From the NCBI GenBank assembly GCA_046233115.1, contig JBJXHM010000001.1, forward strand, positions 372,001-436,000: a stretch of DNA of 64,000 nt, written 5' to 3'. Under the pieces are notes generated by a model that searched no databases, was not told the origin of the DNA, and was given only the letters and a program-made list of their open reading frames with translations. Positions 8,454 through 16,015 of the stretch are shown piece after piece. A program made the translations under genes and the position numbers. Source of the stretch: JACOMY01 sp046233115. Its GTDB lineage: Bacteria > Pseudomonadota > Alphaproteobacteria > Kiloniellales > JACOMY01. The first letter of the stretch is position 1, and the number at the start of each line of letters is the position of its first letter.

Positions 8454-11400
8454 ATGGGACTGTACCTTGGAGATAACGGCCCAAACACACTCTATGGCAG
8501 CAGCGTGGTCGATCAAATTTTTGGCTACGGCGGGGTTGATAGTCTTTTCGGCAACAACGGTCTCGACATCATCTACGGGGGCAACGACCAGGACCGACTT
8601 GACGGCGGCAATGGCGACGACACGCTGCGCGGTGACAGCGGCAACGATGCGGTCCTGTGGGGCGGGAGCGGCAAAGACGTTATTTTCGGCGGCAGCGGCG
8701 CCGACGCCGCCCTCGACGGTGGCGACGGTTTCGACACTATTTACGGCGGTCCGGGTAACGACTCAATTCTTCTTGGCGGGACCGGTATCGGGAGCGACGG
8801 CATCTTCGGTGGCTCCGGCGAAGACCAAACGCTCGGCGGCGAAGATGGAGCGGACTCCGTCTATGGAGGGAGCGGCAACGACAGCACTCTGGCTGGAGGA
8901 AGCGGACCCGACAGAATCTACGGTGGAGACGGAGTGGACATTGCCCTCTCCGGCGATAGCGGGGATGATCTGGTCTTTGGCGGTACCCACCCCGATGCTC
9001 TTCTCGGCGGATACGAGGGCAACGACCGACTCTACGGCGGGGCGGGCGGCGATCTGGGATTCGACGGCGGGTCCGGCGAGGATACGATCTTCGGCGGCGA
9101 TGGCGACGACACCCTCATGCTCGGCGGTGCCGACGGTTCCAAGGACAGCCTCTTCGGTGGCAGCGGTAATGATGTCACGCTCTACGCCCAAGATGGAAAC
9201 GACTTCGTCGCCGGTGATAGCGGCGACGACACCCTTCTCAACGGTGGGAACGGCGCGGATACGATTTTCGGCGGCGCTGGCGAAGACAGCGTTCTGATCG
9301 GTGGCAGCGGGGCGGATTTCATAGATGCTGGAGCCGGAGCGGACTACGGTCTCGCCGGCAACAGCGGCAATGACCGGATTTATGGCGGCAGCGGCGGCGA
9401 TGATCTTATTCTCGGATACGGCGGCGAGGACGTTCTCTACGGTGAGGCCGGCAGTGATCTGAGAATCGACGGTGGATACGGCGCTGATTCTATTTTCGGC
9501 GGCGATGGCAACGACGCCACCCTTTTCGGCGGCGCCGACTCTGCCGACGACAGCATCTTCGGTGGCAGTGGCAAGGATGCCTCTTTTCTCGGCCAAGGTG
9601 GAGACGACCTGCTCGCAGGTGGGAGCGGCGACGACAGCTTTCTGGTCGGTGGCAGCGGGGCGGACATCGTACACGGTGGAGACGGAGCGGACTTCAGCCT
9701 CTACGGCGGGAGCGGCGATGATCAGGTGTATAGCGGTAGCGGCGACGATTACCGCCTTTTCGGATACGACGGCAACGACCGTCTCGACGGTGGGGCGGGC
9801 AACGACAGCTTGCTCTTCGGCAGGAACGGAGCCGACTTTGTCTTTGGCGGAAGCGGCGACGACCTGACTCTAAGCGGTGACAGCGGGGCGGACGTCATAT
9901 TCGGTGGTGAGGGCAAAGACACTTTTCTCCTCGGCGGCAGCGGCGATGATGTGGTCCTTGGCGGTATCGGCGACGACTCTTCTCTCATTGGACGCGGCGG
10001 CAAAGATCGCCTCTATGGCGGGGAGGGTGGCGATCGGTACCTCGATGGCGGGTCCGGCGTGGATAGCGTCTTCGGCGGCGCTGGCGAAGACAGCGTTCTG
10101 ATCGGCGGCAGCGGGGCTGACGTCGTAAGCGGGGACGAGGGCAAAGACACTTTCCTTTTCGGCGCCAGCGGCGACGATGTGGTCTTTGGCGGTAGCGGCG
10201 ACGACTTTGCCCTCCTCGGCCAGGACGACATGGATACGGTCTTCGGCGGCGATGGCGACGACCGCAGCCTGGACGGCGGCGGCGGGGCTGACGTCGTAAG
10301 GGGAGACGAGGGCAAAGACACTTTCCTTTTCGGCGGCAGCGACGACGATGTGGTCTTTGGCGGTAGCGGCGACGACATTGCCCTCTTCGGAGGCGCCGGC
10401 AAAGATCGCCTCTATGGCGGGGTGGGCGGCGATCGAGGACTCGACGGCGGGAACGGCGAGGATAGCGTCTTCGGCGACGATGGCGACGACACCAGCCTAT
10501 TCGGCGGTCTTAACGACGGCTCCAACGACAGCCTCTTCGGTGGCAGCGGCAAGGATTCCGTGCTTCTCGGTTTCGATGGAGCCGACGTGGCCGTCGGTGG
10601 GAGCGGTGACGACAGCTCTCTGCTCGGTGGTAGCGGGACGGACAGCCTCTACGGTGGAGATGGAGCAGACACCAGGCTCGACGGAGGGAGCGGCGCGGAT
10701 GGGATTTTCGGCGGCGACGGCGACGACAGCACCCTTCTCGGCGGTTCCGGCAATTCTGCTGACATCATCTTCGGCGGCAGTGGCAAGGATTCCACGCTTG
10801 TCGGCGGCGGTGGAAACGACGTGGTCGCCGGTGGGAGCGGCGACGACAGCTCTCTGCTCGGTGGTAGCGGGAAGGACAGCCTCTACGGTGGAGATGGAGC
10901 AGACACCAGCCTCGACGGTGGGAGCGGCGCGGATGGGATTTTCGGCGGCGACGGCGACGACAGCACCCTTCTCGGCGGTTCCGGCAATTCTGCTGACATC
11001 GTCTTCGGTGGCAGTGGCAAGGATTCCACGCTTGTCGGCGGCGGTGGAAACGACGTGGTCGTCGGTGGGAGCGGCGACGACAGCTCTCTGCTCGGTGGCA
11101 ACGGGACGGACAAAATCTACGGTGGAGATGGAGCAGACACCAGCCTCGACGGTGGGTCCGGCGTGGATATCATTTTCGGCGGCGACAGCGACGACACCAG
11201 CCTCGACGGTGGGTTCGGCGTGGATACCATTTTCGGCGACAGTGGCGACGACAGCGGCCTTGCCGGCGGCGATAGCAGTGACAGCATCTTCGGTGGCGGT
11301 GGCAAGGACTCCACGCTTCTCGGCAACAGTGGGGATGACTTCATCCTCGGTGGGATCGGCGACGACAGCTCGCTGCTCGGTGGCAGCGGGGCGGATAGGC

Positions 11401-13064
11401 TCTACGGTGGGGACGGAGCAGACAGCGGCCTCGGCGGCAACCACGGCGATGATCGGGTCAATGGCGGTACCGGCGACGACGCCTCCTTGTACGGCGGGAG
11501 CGGCGCGGATACGATTTTCGGCGGCGATGGCGACGACAGCAGTCTGCTCGGTGGCAGCGGGGCGGACAGCCTAAACGGTGGAGACGGAGCAGACACCAGC
11601 CTCGACGGTGGGGAGGGCGTGGATAGGGTCTTCGGCGGCGATGGTGCGGACAGCTACCTCGCTGGCCTTGCCGGGAACGACAGCATCTTCGGTGGCACTG
11701 GAGATGATGTCGGCTTGTTCGGTGGAGTGGACGACGACGCGCTCTACGGTGACAACGGCAGCGACACCCTCTATGGAGGATCCGGCCTGGACAGCCTGGA
11801 TGGCGGGCAGGACGACGATCAGCTCTTTGCCGGTTCCGGTGCCGATGCGGCCTTCGGCGGGTCAGGCAAGGATGTGGTTCGCGGAGAGGACGGTGACGAC
11901 AGCCTGACAGGGGGGTCCGGGGGTGACACGCTCTTCGGTGCTCAGGGTCAGGACCGAGCCTATGGTGGCGACGGCAATGATCGCCTCGGCGGCGGTTCCG
12001 GCACGGATAACCTCTATGCCGGTATCGGCTCGGACCGGCTGAACGGCGGTTCGGGCGTGGATACGGCCTCCGGCGGACAGGCCAACGACACCTTCATCGT
12101 CGATACCGCCGCCGACGTGGTGCGCGAGACGGCGGCGGGCGGTGCAGAGGACGTGCTGCGCTCCGACGCGCTGGCCTACACCCTGGCCGGCGGCGACGAG
12201 GGCCACGTCGAGCGCGCCAACATCAACAATCCGGTCGGCGCGGGCAGCCTCGAAGGCAACGAGTTCGCCAATACCCTGGTCGGCAACAGTGCGGCCAACC
12301 TGCTGGTGGGCAAGGGCGGCGACGACATCCTGAACGGGCGCGGCGGCATCGACAGCCTTGCCGGCAACTTCGGCGACGACACCTTCGTGGTCGACACCCA
12401 GGCCGACCGGGTGATCGAGCGCAGCGGGCAGGGGGTCGACCTGGTGCGCGCCGAGGTCGACTACACCCTGCCCGACGGCACGGCGACGGCCTTCGTCGAG
12501 AACCTGCGCTTGCAGGGCGGCAAGGGCGACATCGACGGCGGCGGCAACGGGCTGGCCAACTCCATCGAAGGCAACTCGGGCGACAACGTCCTGCGCGGTC
12601 TGGGCGGCAGCGACGAGGTCCGCGGTGGTCAGGGCGACGACCGTCTCTTCGGCGGCGACGAGGCCGACCTGCTGCGCGGTGAGAGCGGCGCCGACACGAT
12701 CCTGATGGGCTCGGGCGACACTGCCTTCGGCGGCTCCGGGCAGGATGCCTTCCGCTTCAACGGGGAGGCATTGGGCAACGGCGGCTCGGGCGGGCCCGTC
12801 ATCCGCGATTTCGACGGGATCTCCGCGAACGCCGGCAACGGCGAGGACAAGCTGGTCTTCGCCAGCGGCCTCGAGGTCGGCAGCTTCGCCTACATCGGCA
12901 CGGCGGCCTTCTCGGGCGGCGGCAATTCCGAGGCGCGCTTTGCCGGGCCGCGCCAGATCCAGGTCGACCAGGACGGCGACGGCAATGCCGACCAGGCCTT
13001 CCTGCTCGATGGCGTCACGGCGGCGAACCTGCTGACAGCCAACGACTTCGTCTGGCTGGCCTAG
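8454..13064 (+). CDS. Giant RTX calcium-binding repeat protein, 1536 aa
   Basis: ATG 8454 is preceded by GAGGAGG at 8439-8445. There is no signal peptide. About 1190 residues of RTX repeats, mainly alternating 9- and 10-residue units, lead into a ~340-residue C-terminal domain starting about DTFIVDTAADVVRETAAGG. That domain contains ENLRLQGG and NSIEGNSGDN spacer repeats and a final LTANDFVWLA tail, resembling the uncleaved C-terminal secretion region of serralysin-type RTX proteins. Within the repeats are 11-residue irregular units (LGGSGNSADII) and a recent 234-base tandem duplication. No enzyme, adhesin or lectin domain is visible, so a structural, matrix or surface role is inferred. A good promoter lies at 8327-8355. 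Two other genes here (16016-19081 and 45617-49147) share the C-terminal domain. Confidence 0.9.
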   Translation: MGLYLGDNGPNTLYGSSVVDQIFGYGGVDSLFGNNGLDIIYGGNDQDRLDGGNGDDTLRGDSGNDAVLWGGSGKDVIFGGSGADAALDGGDGFDTIYGGPGNDSILLGGTGIGSDGIFGGSGEDQTLGGEDGADSVYGGSGNDSTLAGGSGPDRIYGGDGVDIALSGDSGDDLVFGGTHPDALLGGYEGNDRLYGGAGGDLGFDGGSGEDTIFGGDGDDTLMLGGADGSKDSLFGGSGNDVTLYAQDGNDFVAGDSGDDTLLNGGNGADTIFGGAGEDSVLIGGSGADFIDAGAGADYGLAGNSGNDRIYGGSGGDDLILGYGGEDVLYGEAGSDLRIDGGYGADSIFGGDGNDATLFGGADSADDSIFGGSGKDASFLGQGGDDLLAGGSGDDSFLVGGSGADIVHGGDGADFSLYGGSGDDQVYSGSGDDYRLFGYDGNDRLDGGAGNDSLLFGRNGADFVFGGSGDDLTLSGDSGADVIFGGEGKDTFLLGGSGDDVVLGGIGDDSSLIGRGGKDRLYGGEGGDRYLDGGSGVDSVFGGAGEDSVLIGGSGADVVSGDEGKDTFLFGASGDDVVFGGSGDDFALLGQDDMDTVFGGDGDDRSLDGGGGADVVRGDEGKDTFLFGGSDDDVVFGGSGDDIALFGGAGKDRLYGGVGGDRGLDGGNGEDSVFGDDGDDTSLFGGLNDGSNDSLFGGSGKDSVLLGFDGADVAVGGSGDDSSLLGGSGTDSLYGGDGADTRLDGGSGADGIFGGDGDDSTLLGGSGNSADIIFGGSGKDSTLVGGGGNDVVAGGSGDDSSLLGGSGKDSLYGGDGADTSLDGGSGADGIFGGDGDDSTLLGGSGNSADIVFGGSGKDSTLVGGGGNDVVVGGSGDDSSLLGGNGTDKIYGGDGADTSLDGGSGVDIIFGGDSDDTSLDGGFGVDTIFGDSGDDSGLAGGDSSDSIFGGGGKDSTLLGNSGDDFILGGIGDDSSLLGGSGADRLYGGDGADSGLGGNHGDDRVNGGTGDDASLYGGSGADTIFGGDGDDSSLLGGSGADSLNGGDGADTSLDGGEGVDRVFGGDGADSYLAGLAGNDSIFGGTGDDVGLFGGVDDDALYGDNGSDTLYGGSGLDSLDGGQDDDQLFAGSGADAAFGGSGKDVVRGEDGDDSLTGGSGGDTLFGAQGQDRAYGGDGNDRLGGGSGTDNLYAGIGSDRLNGGSGVDTASGGQANDTFIVDTAADVVRETAAGGAEDVLRSDALAYTLAGGDEGHVERANINNPVGAGSLEGNEFANTLVGNSAANLLVGKGGDDILNGRGGIDSLAGNFGDDTFVVDTQADRVIERSGQGVDLVRAEVDYTLPDGTATAFVENLRLQGGKGDIDGGGNGLANSIEGNSGDNVLRGLGGSDEVRGGQGDDRLFGGDEADLLRGESGADTILMGSGDTAFGGSGQDAFRFNGEALGNGGSGGPVIRDFDGISANAGNGEDKLVFASGLEVGSFAYIGTAAFSGGGNSEARFAGPRQIQVDQDGDGNADQAFLLDGVTAANLLTANDFVWLA
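10611..11160 (+). repeat. 234-base tandem duplication inside the giant RTX gene
   Basis: Copy 1 (10611-10844) and copy 2 (10845-11078) differ at only about six positions. A third copy begins at 11079 and diverges after about 80 bases. Each copy encodes 78 residues, or eight RTX units, so the reading frame is kept. This indicates recent expansion by recombination or slippage. Confidence 0.85.
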
Positions 13065-13078
13065 AGCGCAACGCGCTC
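13064..13078 (+). terminator. Short hairpin GAGCGC-AAC-GCGCTC after giant RTX gene
   Basis: Perfect six-base arms overlap the TAG stop of the giant RTX gene. There is no T-run after it, so it may be a 3'-end stabilising hairpin rather than an intrinsic terminator. Confidence 0.4.
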
Positions 13079-13666
13079 GTCTCGTGATGATTCCGCCTTC
13101 TTGGGCAAGAAGGGGGGCCGGAGTGTGAGTAGGCGCTTGCCCTCCGCCGGCTAGGGAAGGATCGGAAATGCGCTGGCCGCTGAGCGGGCCGAGCTAGAGC
13201 GGCATCGCCCTCGTCCTCTGCCATAGGCCTGATCGGACCAACGGAGACCAGCTCCGCATGATAGGAAGTCCGCCCTTGAGAAATATGGAAGTGATTGAAA
13301 CACCGGGAGTTCGGGGCGGAATGAAACAGCGGAGAATGCTGGAAAGCGATGCATGGAGCCACGCTTCCTGGCGTTTTTCGATGACGAGTTGGAAGCAATA
13401 GCGCGGCGGTAAGGACCTCTTTCGAGAACGTTTGGATGCCATCATCGAGCCGAGGCATTCCTTGGCGCGGCTAGGCGAGCTGGTGCCTCGGTCTGAGTTG
13501 GACGCGGCCTGCAGGCGTACCCGCTGCATCAGGGTTACAGAGTTTTCGTCACCACTGTCCAAAATGAGCCGCCTTTCACCCCGGTCGTTCGACGCAAGGG
13601 ACTTTGGCGACAAAGCGTTCCGGGGGGCGACTCTCGCGCGGCCGGGGCCTCGACGGTGGTGGCGGT
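13079..13666. other. Gene-free spacer with decayed sequence
   Basis: This ~590-base interval has no intact gene. Several mid-sized frames on both strands (for example 13194-13670 minus) have no family resemblance and no ribosome binding site. The only recognisable piece is the transposase fragment near 13402-13500. Confidence 0.5.
13402..13500 (+). pseudogene. IS5-type transposase remnant (N-terminal fragment)
   Basis: After an in-frame stop, the frame reads GGKDLFRERLDAIIEPRHSLARL followed by a short stretch and then unrelated sequence. This resembles the N-terminus of IS5-group transposases (GxxDLFRxRLDQIIxxxHELVxLA). It lacks a start codon and the rest of the transposase, and no terminal inverted repeats were identified. 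The identification rests on recalled family sequence. Confidence 0.45.
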
Positions 13667-14536
13667 TCACGCCTTACCCTGCACCTCCGCGGCCGCCAGG
13701 ATGCGGTACATGGAGCGCAGCACCGGACGTTCGATCAGCTTCTTGTCGATCACCACCAGGCCGGTGCCGGCGGTCTCGAAGGCCTCGACGATGCGCCGGG
13801 CCTCGGCCACCTTCTCGGGGCTTGGGGTGAAGGTCGCCTGGATCACCGGGATCTGCTTCGGGTGGATGGCGCCCTTGCCGGTCATGCCCAGCGCCAGTGC
13901 GGCCTCCGCCGCGCGCTCCAGCCCCGCCATGTCCTCCAGGTCCAGGTAGGGCACGTCGATCAGGTCGATCTCGGCGTTGGCCGCGGCATGGACACAGCGG
14001 CTGCGGGCATAGAGCAATGCCTCCCAGCTCGGCTCGACCCGCAGTTCGGCGGCCATGTCGACGCCGCCGAACAGCAGGGCGTCGATGCGCGGGCTCGCCT
14101 TGGCGATCTCGTGGCAGGCCTCCAGCGCGGCGTTGGTCTCGACGATCACCTGCAGGCGCAGGCTGGAGCCGGCCGCGGCCAGCACCTCGTCCAGCAGGCG
14201 GATCTCCTCGGCTGCCTTGACCTTGGGCAGCATGAGGCCGTCTGGTCCGGCCTCGGCCTCGATCAGCGCCAGCAGGTCGGCCAGACCCTCTGCACTGCGC
14301 AATGCGTTGATCCGGACCAGCACCTCCGAGCGTCCGAAGTCGGGCCGGGCGGCCAGCATGCCGACCGTGGTCGCGCGGGCTGCCGCCTTGTCCTGCGGCG
14401 CGACCGCATCCTCCAGGTCGATGCAGACGATGTCGGCCCCGGTGCGCACGGCCTTGGGGAAGAGGGCGGTGCCGGTCCCCGGCACGAAGAGAAAGCTGCG
14501 TCGCGGGCGCACTCGCCCTTCCTTGTCGTTCTGCAT
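13667..14536 (-). CDS. HpcH/HpaI-CitE family CoA-ester lyase
   Basis: A 289-residue TIM-barrel protein of the citrate-lyase beta/malyl-CoA lyase superfamily. Visible signatures are RRSFLFVPGT at the N-terminus, IDLEDAV (metal and substrate site), VRINAL, LMLPKV, VIVETNAAL and GMTGKGAIHPKQI. Members cleave or hydrolyse acyl-CoA esters such as malyl-CoA or citramalyl-CoA; the substrate here is unknown. It is transcribed divergently from a HisD-like dehydrogenase across 165 bases that hold two LacI-type operators, suggesting joint substrate-induced control of a small catabolic module. Confidence 0.85.
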   Translation of the reverse strand: MQNDKEGRVRPRRSFLFVPGTGTALFPKAVRTGADIVCIDLEDAVAPQDKAAARATTVGMLAARPDFGRSEVLVRINALRSAEGLADLLALIEAEAGPDGLMLPKVKAAEEIRLLDEVLAAAGSSLRLQVIVETNAALEACHEIAKASPRIDALLFGGVDMAAELRVEPSWEALLYARSRCVHAAANAEIDLIDVPYLDLEDMAGLERAAEAALALGMTGKGAIHPKQIPVIQATFTPSPEKVAEARRIVEAFETAGTGLVVIDKKLIERPVLRSMYRILAAAEVQGKA

Positions 14537-14614
14537 GGCCTGCTGCTCCCGGTCTGGCTATCCGGCAGGGTTATAGGCGCCGAGGGTCTTCACGGGCAAT
14601 GCGTCCGGCCGTTC

Positions 14615-14628
14615 TGTATGCGCTTACA
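14615..14628. promoter_or_regulatory. LacI/GalR-type operator 1 (TGTATGCGCTTACA)
   Basis: A 14-base imperfect palindrome with the central GCGC typical of LacI-family operators and one mismatched pair. It lies between the divergent lyase and dehydrogenase genes, 21 bases centre-to-centre from operator 2. Confidence 0.65.
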
Positions 14629-14635
14629 AAATTCT

Positions 14636-14649
14636 TGCAAGCGCTTACA
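14636..14649. promoter_or_regulatory. LacI/GalR-type operator 2 (TGCAAGCGCTTACA)
   Basis: A 14-base palindrome with one mismatch and the AAGCGCTT core of LacI-family sites. The 21-base spacing from operator 1 places both on the same DNA face. No LacI-family gene is in the window. Confidence 0.7.
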
Positions 14650-14701
14650 TTTTTGCTTTATGACGGAGGGAGAGTGACGAGCCCGGCGAAGGAACAGGCC
14701 C

Positions 14702-16000
14702 ATGGACTATCTGAAGAAGGCACCCAAGACCGCTGCTGCCGGCGAAGAGGACGTGCGCCAGACGGTGCAGGCCATCCTCAGCGAGATCGAGGCCGGCGGC
14801 GATGAGGCCGCGCGCGCCTATGCCCGCAAGTTCGACCGCTGGGAAGGCCAGATCCTGGTCGGCCCGGAGGAGCGCGCGGCGGCGGCGAGCAAGGTCAGCC
14901 AGCAGCTCAAGGACGACATCCACTTCTCGCACGAGAACGTGCGCCGCTTCGCCGAGGCGCAGCTCGCGACCATGACCGGGATCCAGGTCGAGGTGGTGCC
15001 GGGCCTGGTCGCCGGGCAGAAGCACATCCCGGTCTCGGCCGCCGGCTGCTATGCCCCCGGTGGACGCTACAGCCACGTCGCCTCGGCCATCATGACGGTG
15101 ACCACGGCCAAGGTGGCGGGTGTGCAGCATGTCACCGCCTGCTCGCCGCCGCGGCCGGGCGAGGGCATCAATCCGGCGATCCTCTACGCGCTGGAAGTCT
15201 GCGGCGCCGACGCCATCCTGAACCTGGGGGGCGTGCAGGGCGTGGCCGCCATGGCCTTCGGTCTCTTCGGCACACCGCCGGCGCGGGTGCTGGCCGGCCC
15301 CGGCAACCAGTTCGTCGCCGAGGCCAAGCGCATCCTCTACGGCCGGGTCGGCATCGACATGTTCGCAGGGCCGACCGAGAGCCTGGTGATCGCCGATGCC
15401 ACGGCCGACCCCTCGATCGTCGCCTGGGATCTGGTGGGCCAGGCCGAGCATGGTTACAACTCCCCGGTCTGGCTGGTCGCCACCGATCGCGCGCTGGCCG
15501 AGCGGGTGGCGGAACTGGTGCCGGCCTACGCCGCCGAGTTGCCGGAGCTGAACCGCCAGAACGCCGAGGCTGCCTGGCGCGACTATGGCGAGATCGTCGT
15601 TTGCGCCAGCCGCGAGGAGGCGGTCGAGGCCGCCAACGCCTACGCGCCCGAGCACCTGCAGGTGCAGGCCGCCGACCTGGACTTCTGGCTGGAGAACCTG
15701 GCGAACTACGGCTCGCTCTTCCTGGGCGAGGAGACCACGGTGGCTTATGGCGACAAGGTCTCGGGCCCCAACCACGTGCTGCCGACCAAGGGGGCGGCGC
15801 ACTACACCGGCGGGCTCTTCGTCGGCAAGTTCATGAAGACGGTGACCTGGCAGCGCGCGACCCGCGAAGCCAACCGCGCCATCGGCCAGGCCTGCGCCCG
15901 CATCTCTCGCCTTGAGGGGATGGAGGGCCATGCCAGGACCGCCGACGTCCGCCTGGCCAAGTACTTCCCGGACGAGGCCTTTGACCTGAAAGGGGTTTAA
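14702..16000 (+). CDS. Histidinol dehydrogenase-family NAD-dependent dehydrogenase (HisD paralogue, HpsN-like)
   Basis: A 432-residue protein with the HisD fold. Recognisable blocks are PVSAAGCYAPGGRYSH, GGVQGVAAMAFG, AGPGNQFVAEAKR, MFAGPTESLVIAD, LVGQAEHG, YAPEHLQ and SGPNHVLPTKGAAHYTGGL. Biosynthetic HisD oxidises L-histidinol, but HisD paralogues of this shape, such as sulfopropanediol dehydrogenase HpsN, oxidise other alcohols. No his genes lie nearby; instead the gene shares a divergent, LacI-operator-bearing region with a CoA-ester lyase, which argues for a catabolic role. The ATG at 14702 follows the GAAGGA at 14689. It converges with the RTX gene at 16016 with a 15-base gap. Confidence 0.8.
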   Translation: MDYLKKAPKTAAAGEEDVRQTVQAILSEIEAGGDEAARAYARKFDRWEGQILVGPEERAAAASKVSQQLKDDIHFSHENVRRFAEAQLATMTGIQVEVVPGLVAGQKHIPVSAAGCYAPGGRYSHVASAIMTVTTAKVAGVQHVTACSPPRPGEGINPAILYALEVCGADAILNLGGVQGVAAMAFGLFGTPPARVLAGPGNQFVAEAKRILYGRVGIDMFAGPTESLVIADATADPSIVAWDLVGQAEHGYNSPVWLVATDRALAERVAELVPAYAAELPELNRQNAEAAWRDYGEIVVCASREEAVEAANAYAPEHLQVQAADLDFWLENLANYGSLFLGEETTVAYGDKVSGPNHVLPTKGAAHYTGGLFVGKFMKTVTWQRATREANRAIGQACARISRLEGMEGHARTADVRLAKYFPDEAFDLKGV

Positions 16001-16015
16001 GAAATGCCCCTTTGT

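Noticed and set aside
8454..13064. Regular repeats that could suggest a CRISPR array or satellite
   Set aside because: The repeats are in frame, encode RTX units, vary in sequence and lack unique spacers between identical repeats.
13194..13670. 158-codon minus-strand frame in the post-RTX spacer
   Set aside because: No ribosome binding site or family motif, and it overlaps the transposase remnant on the other strand.
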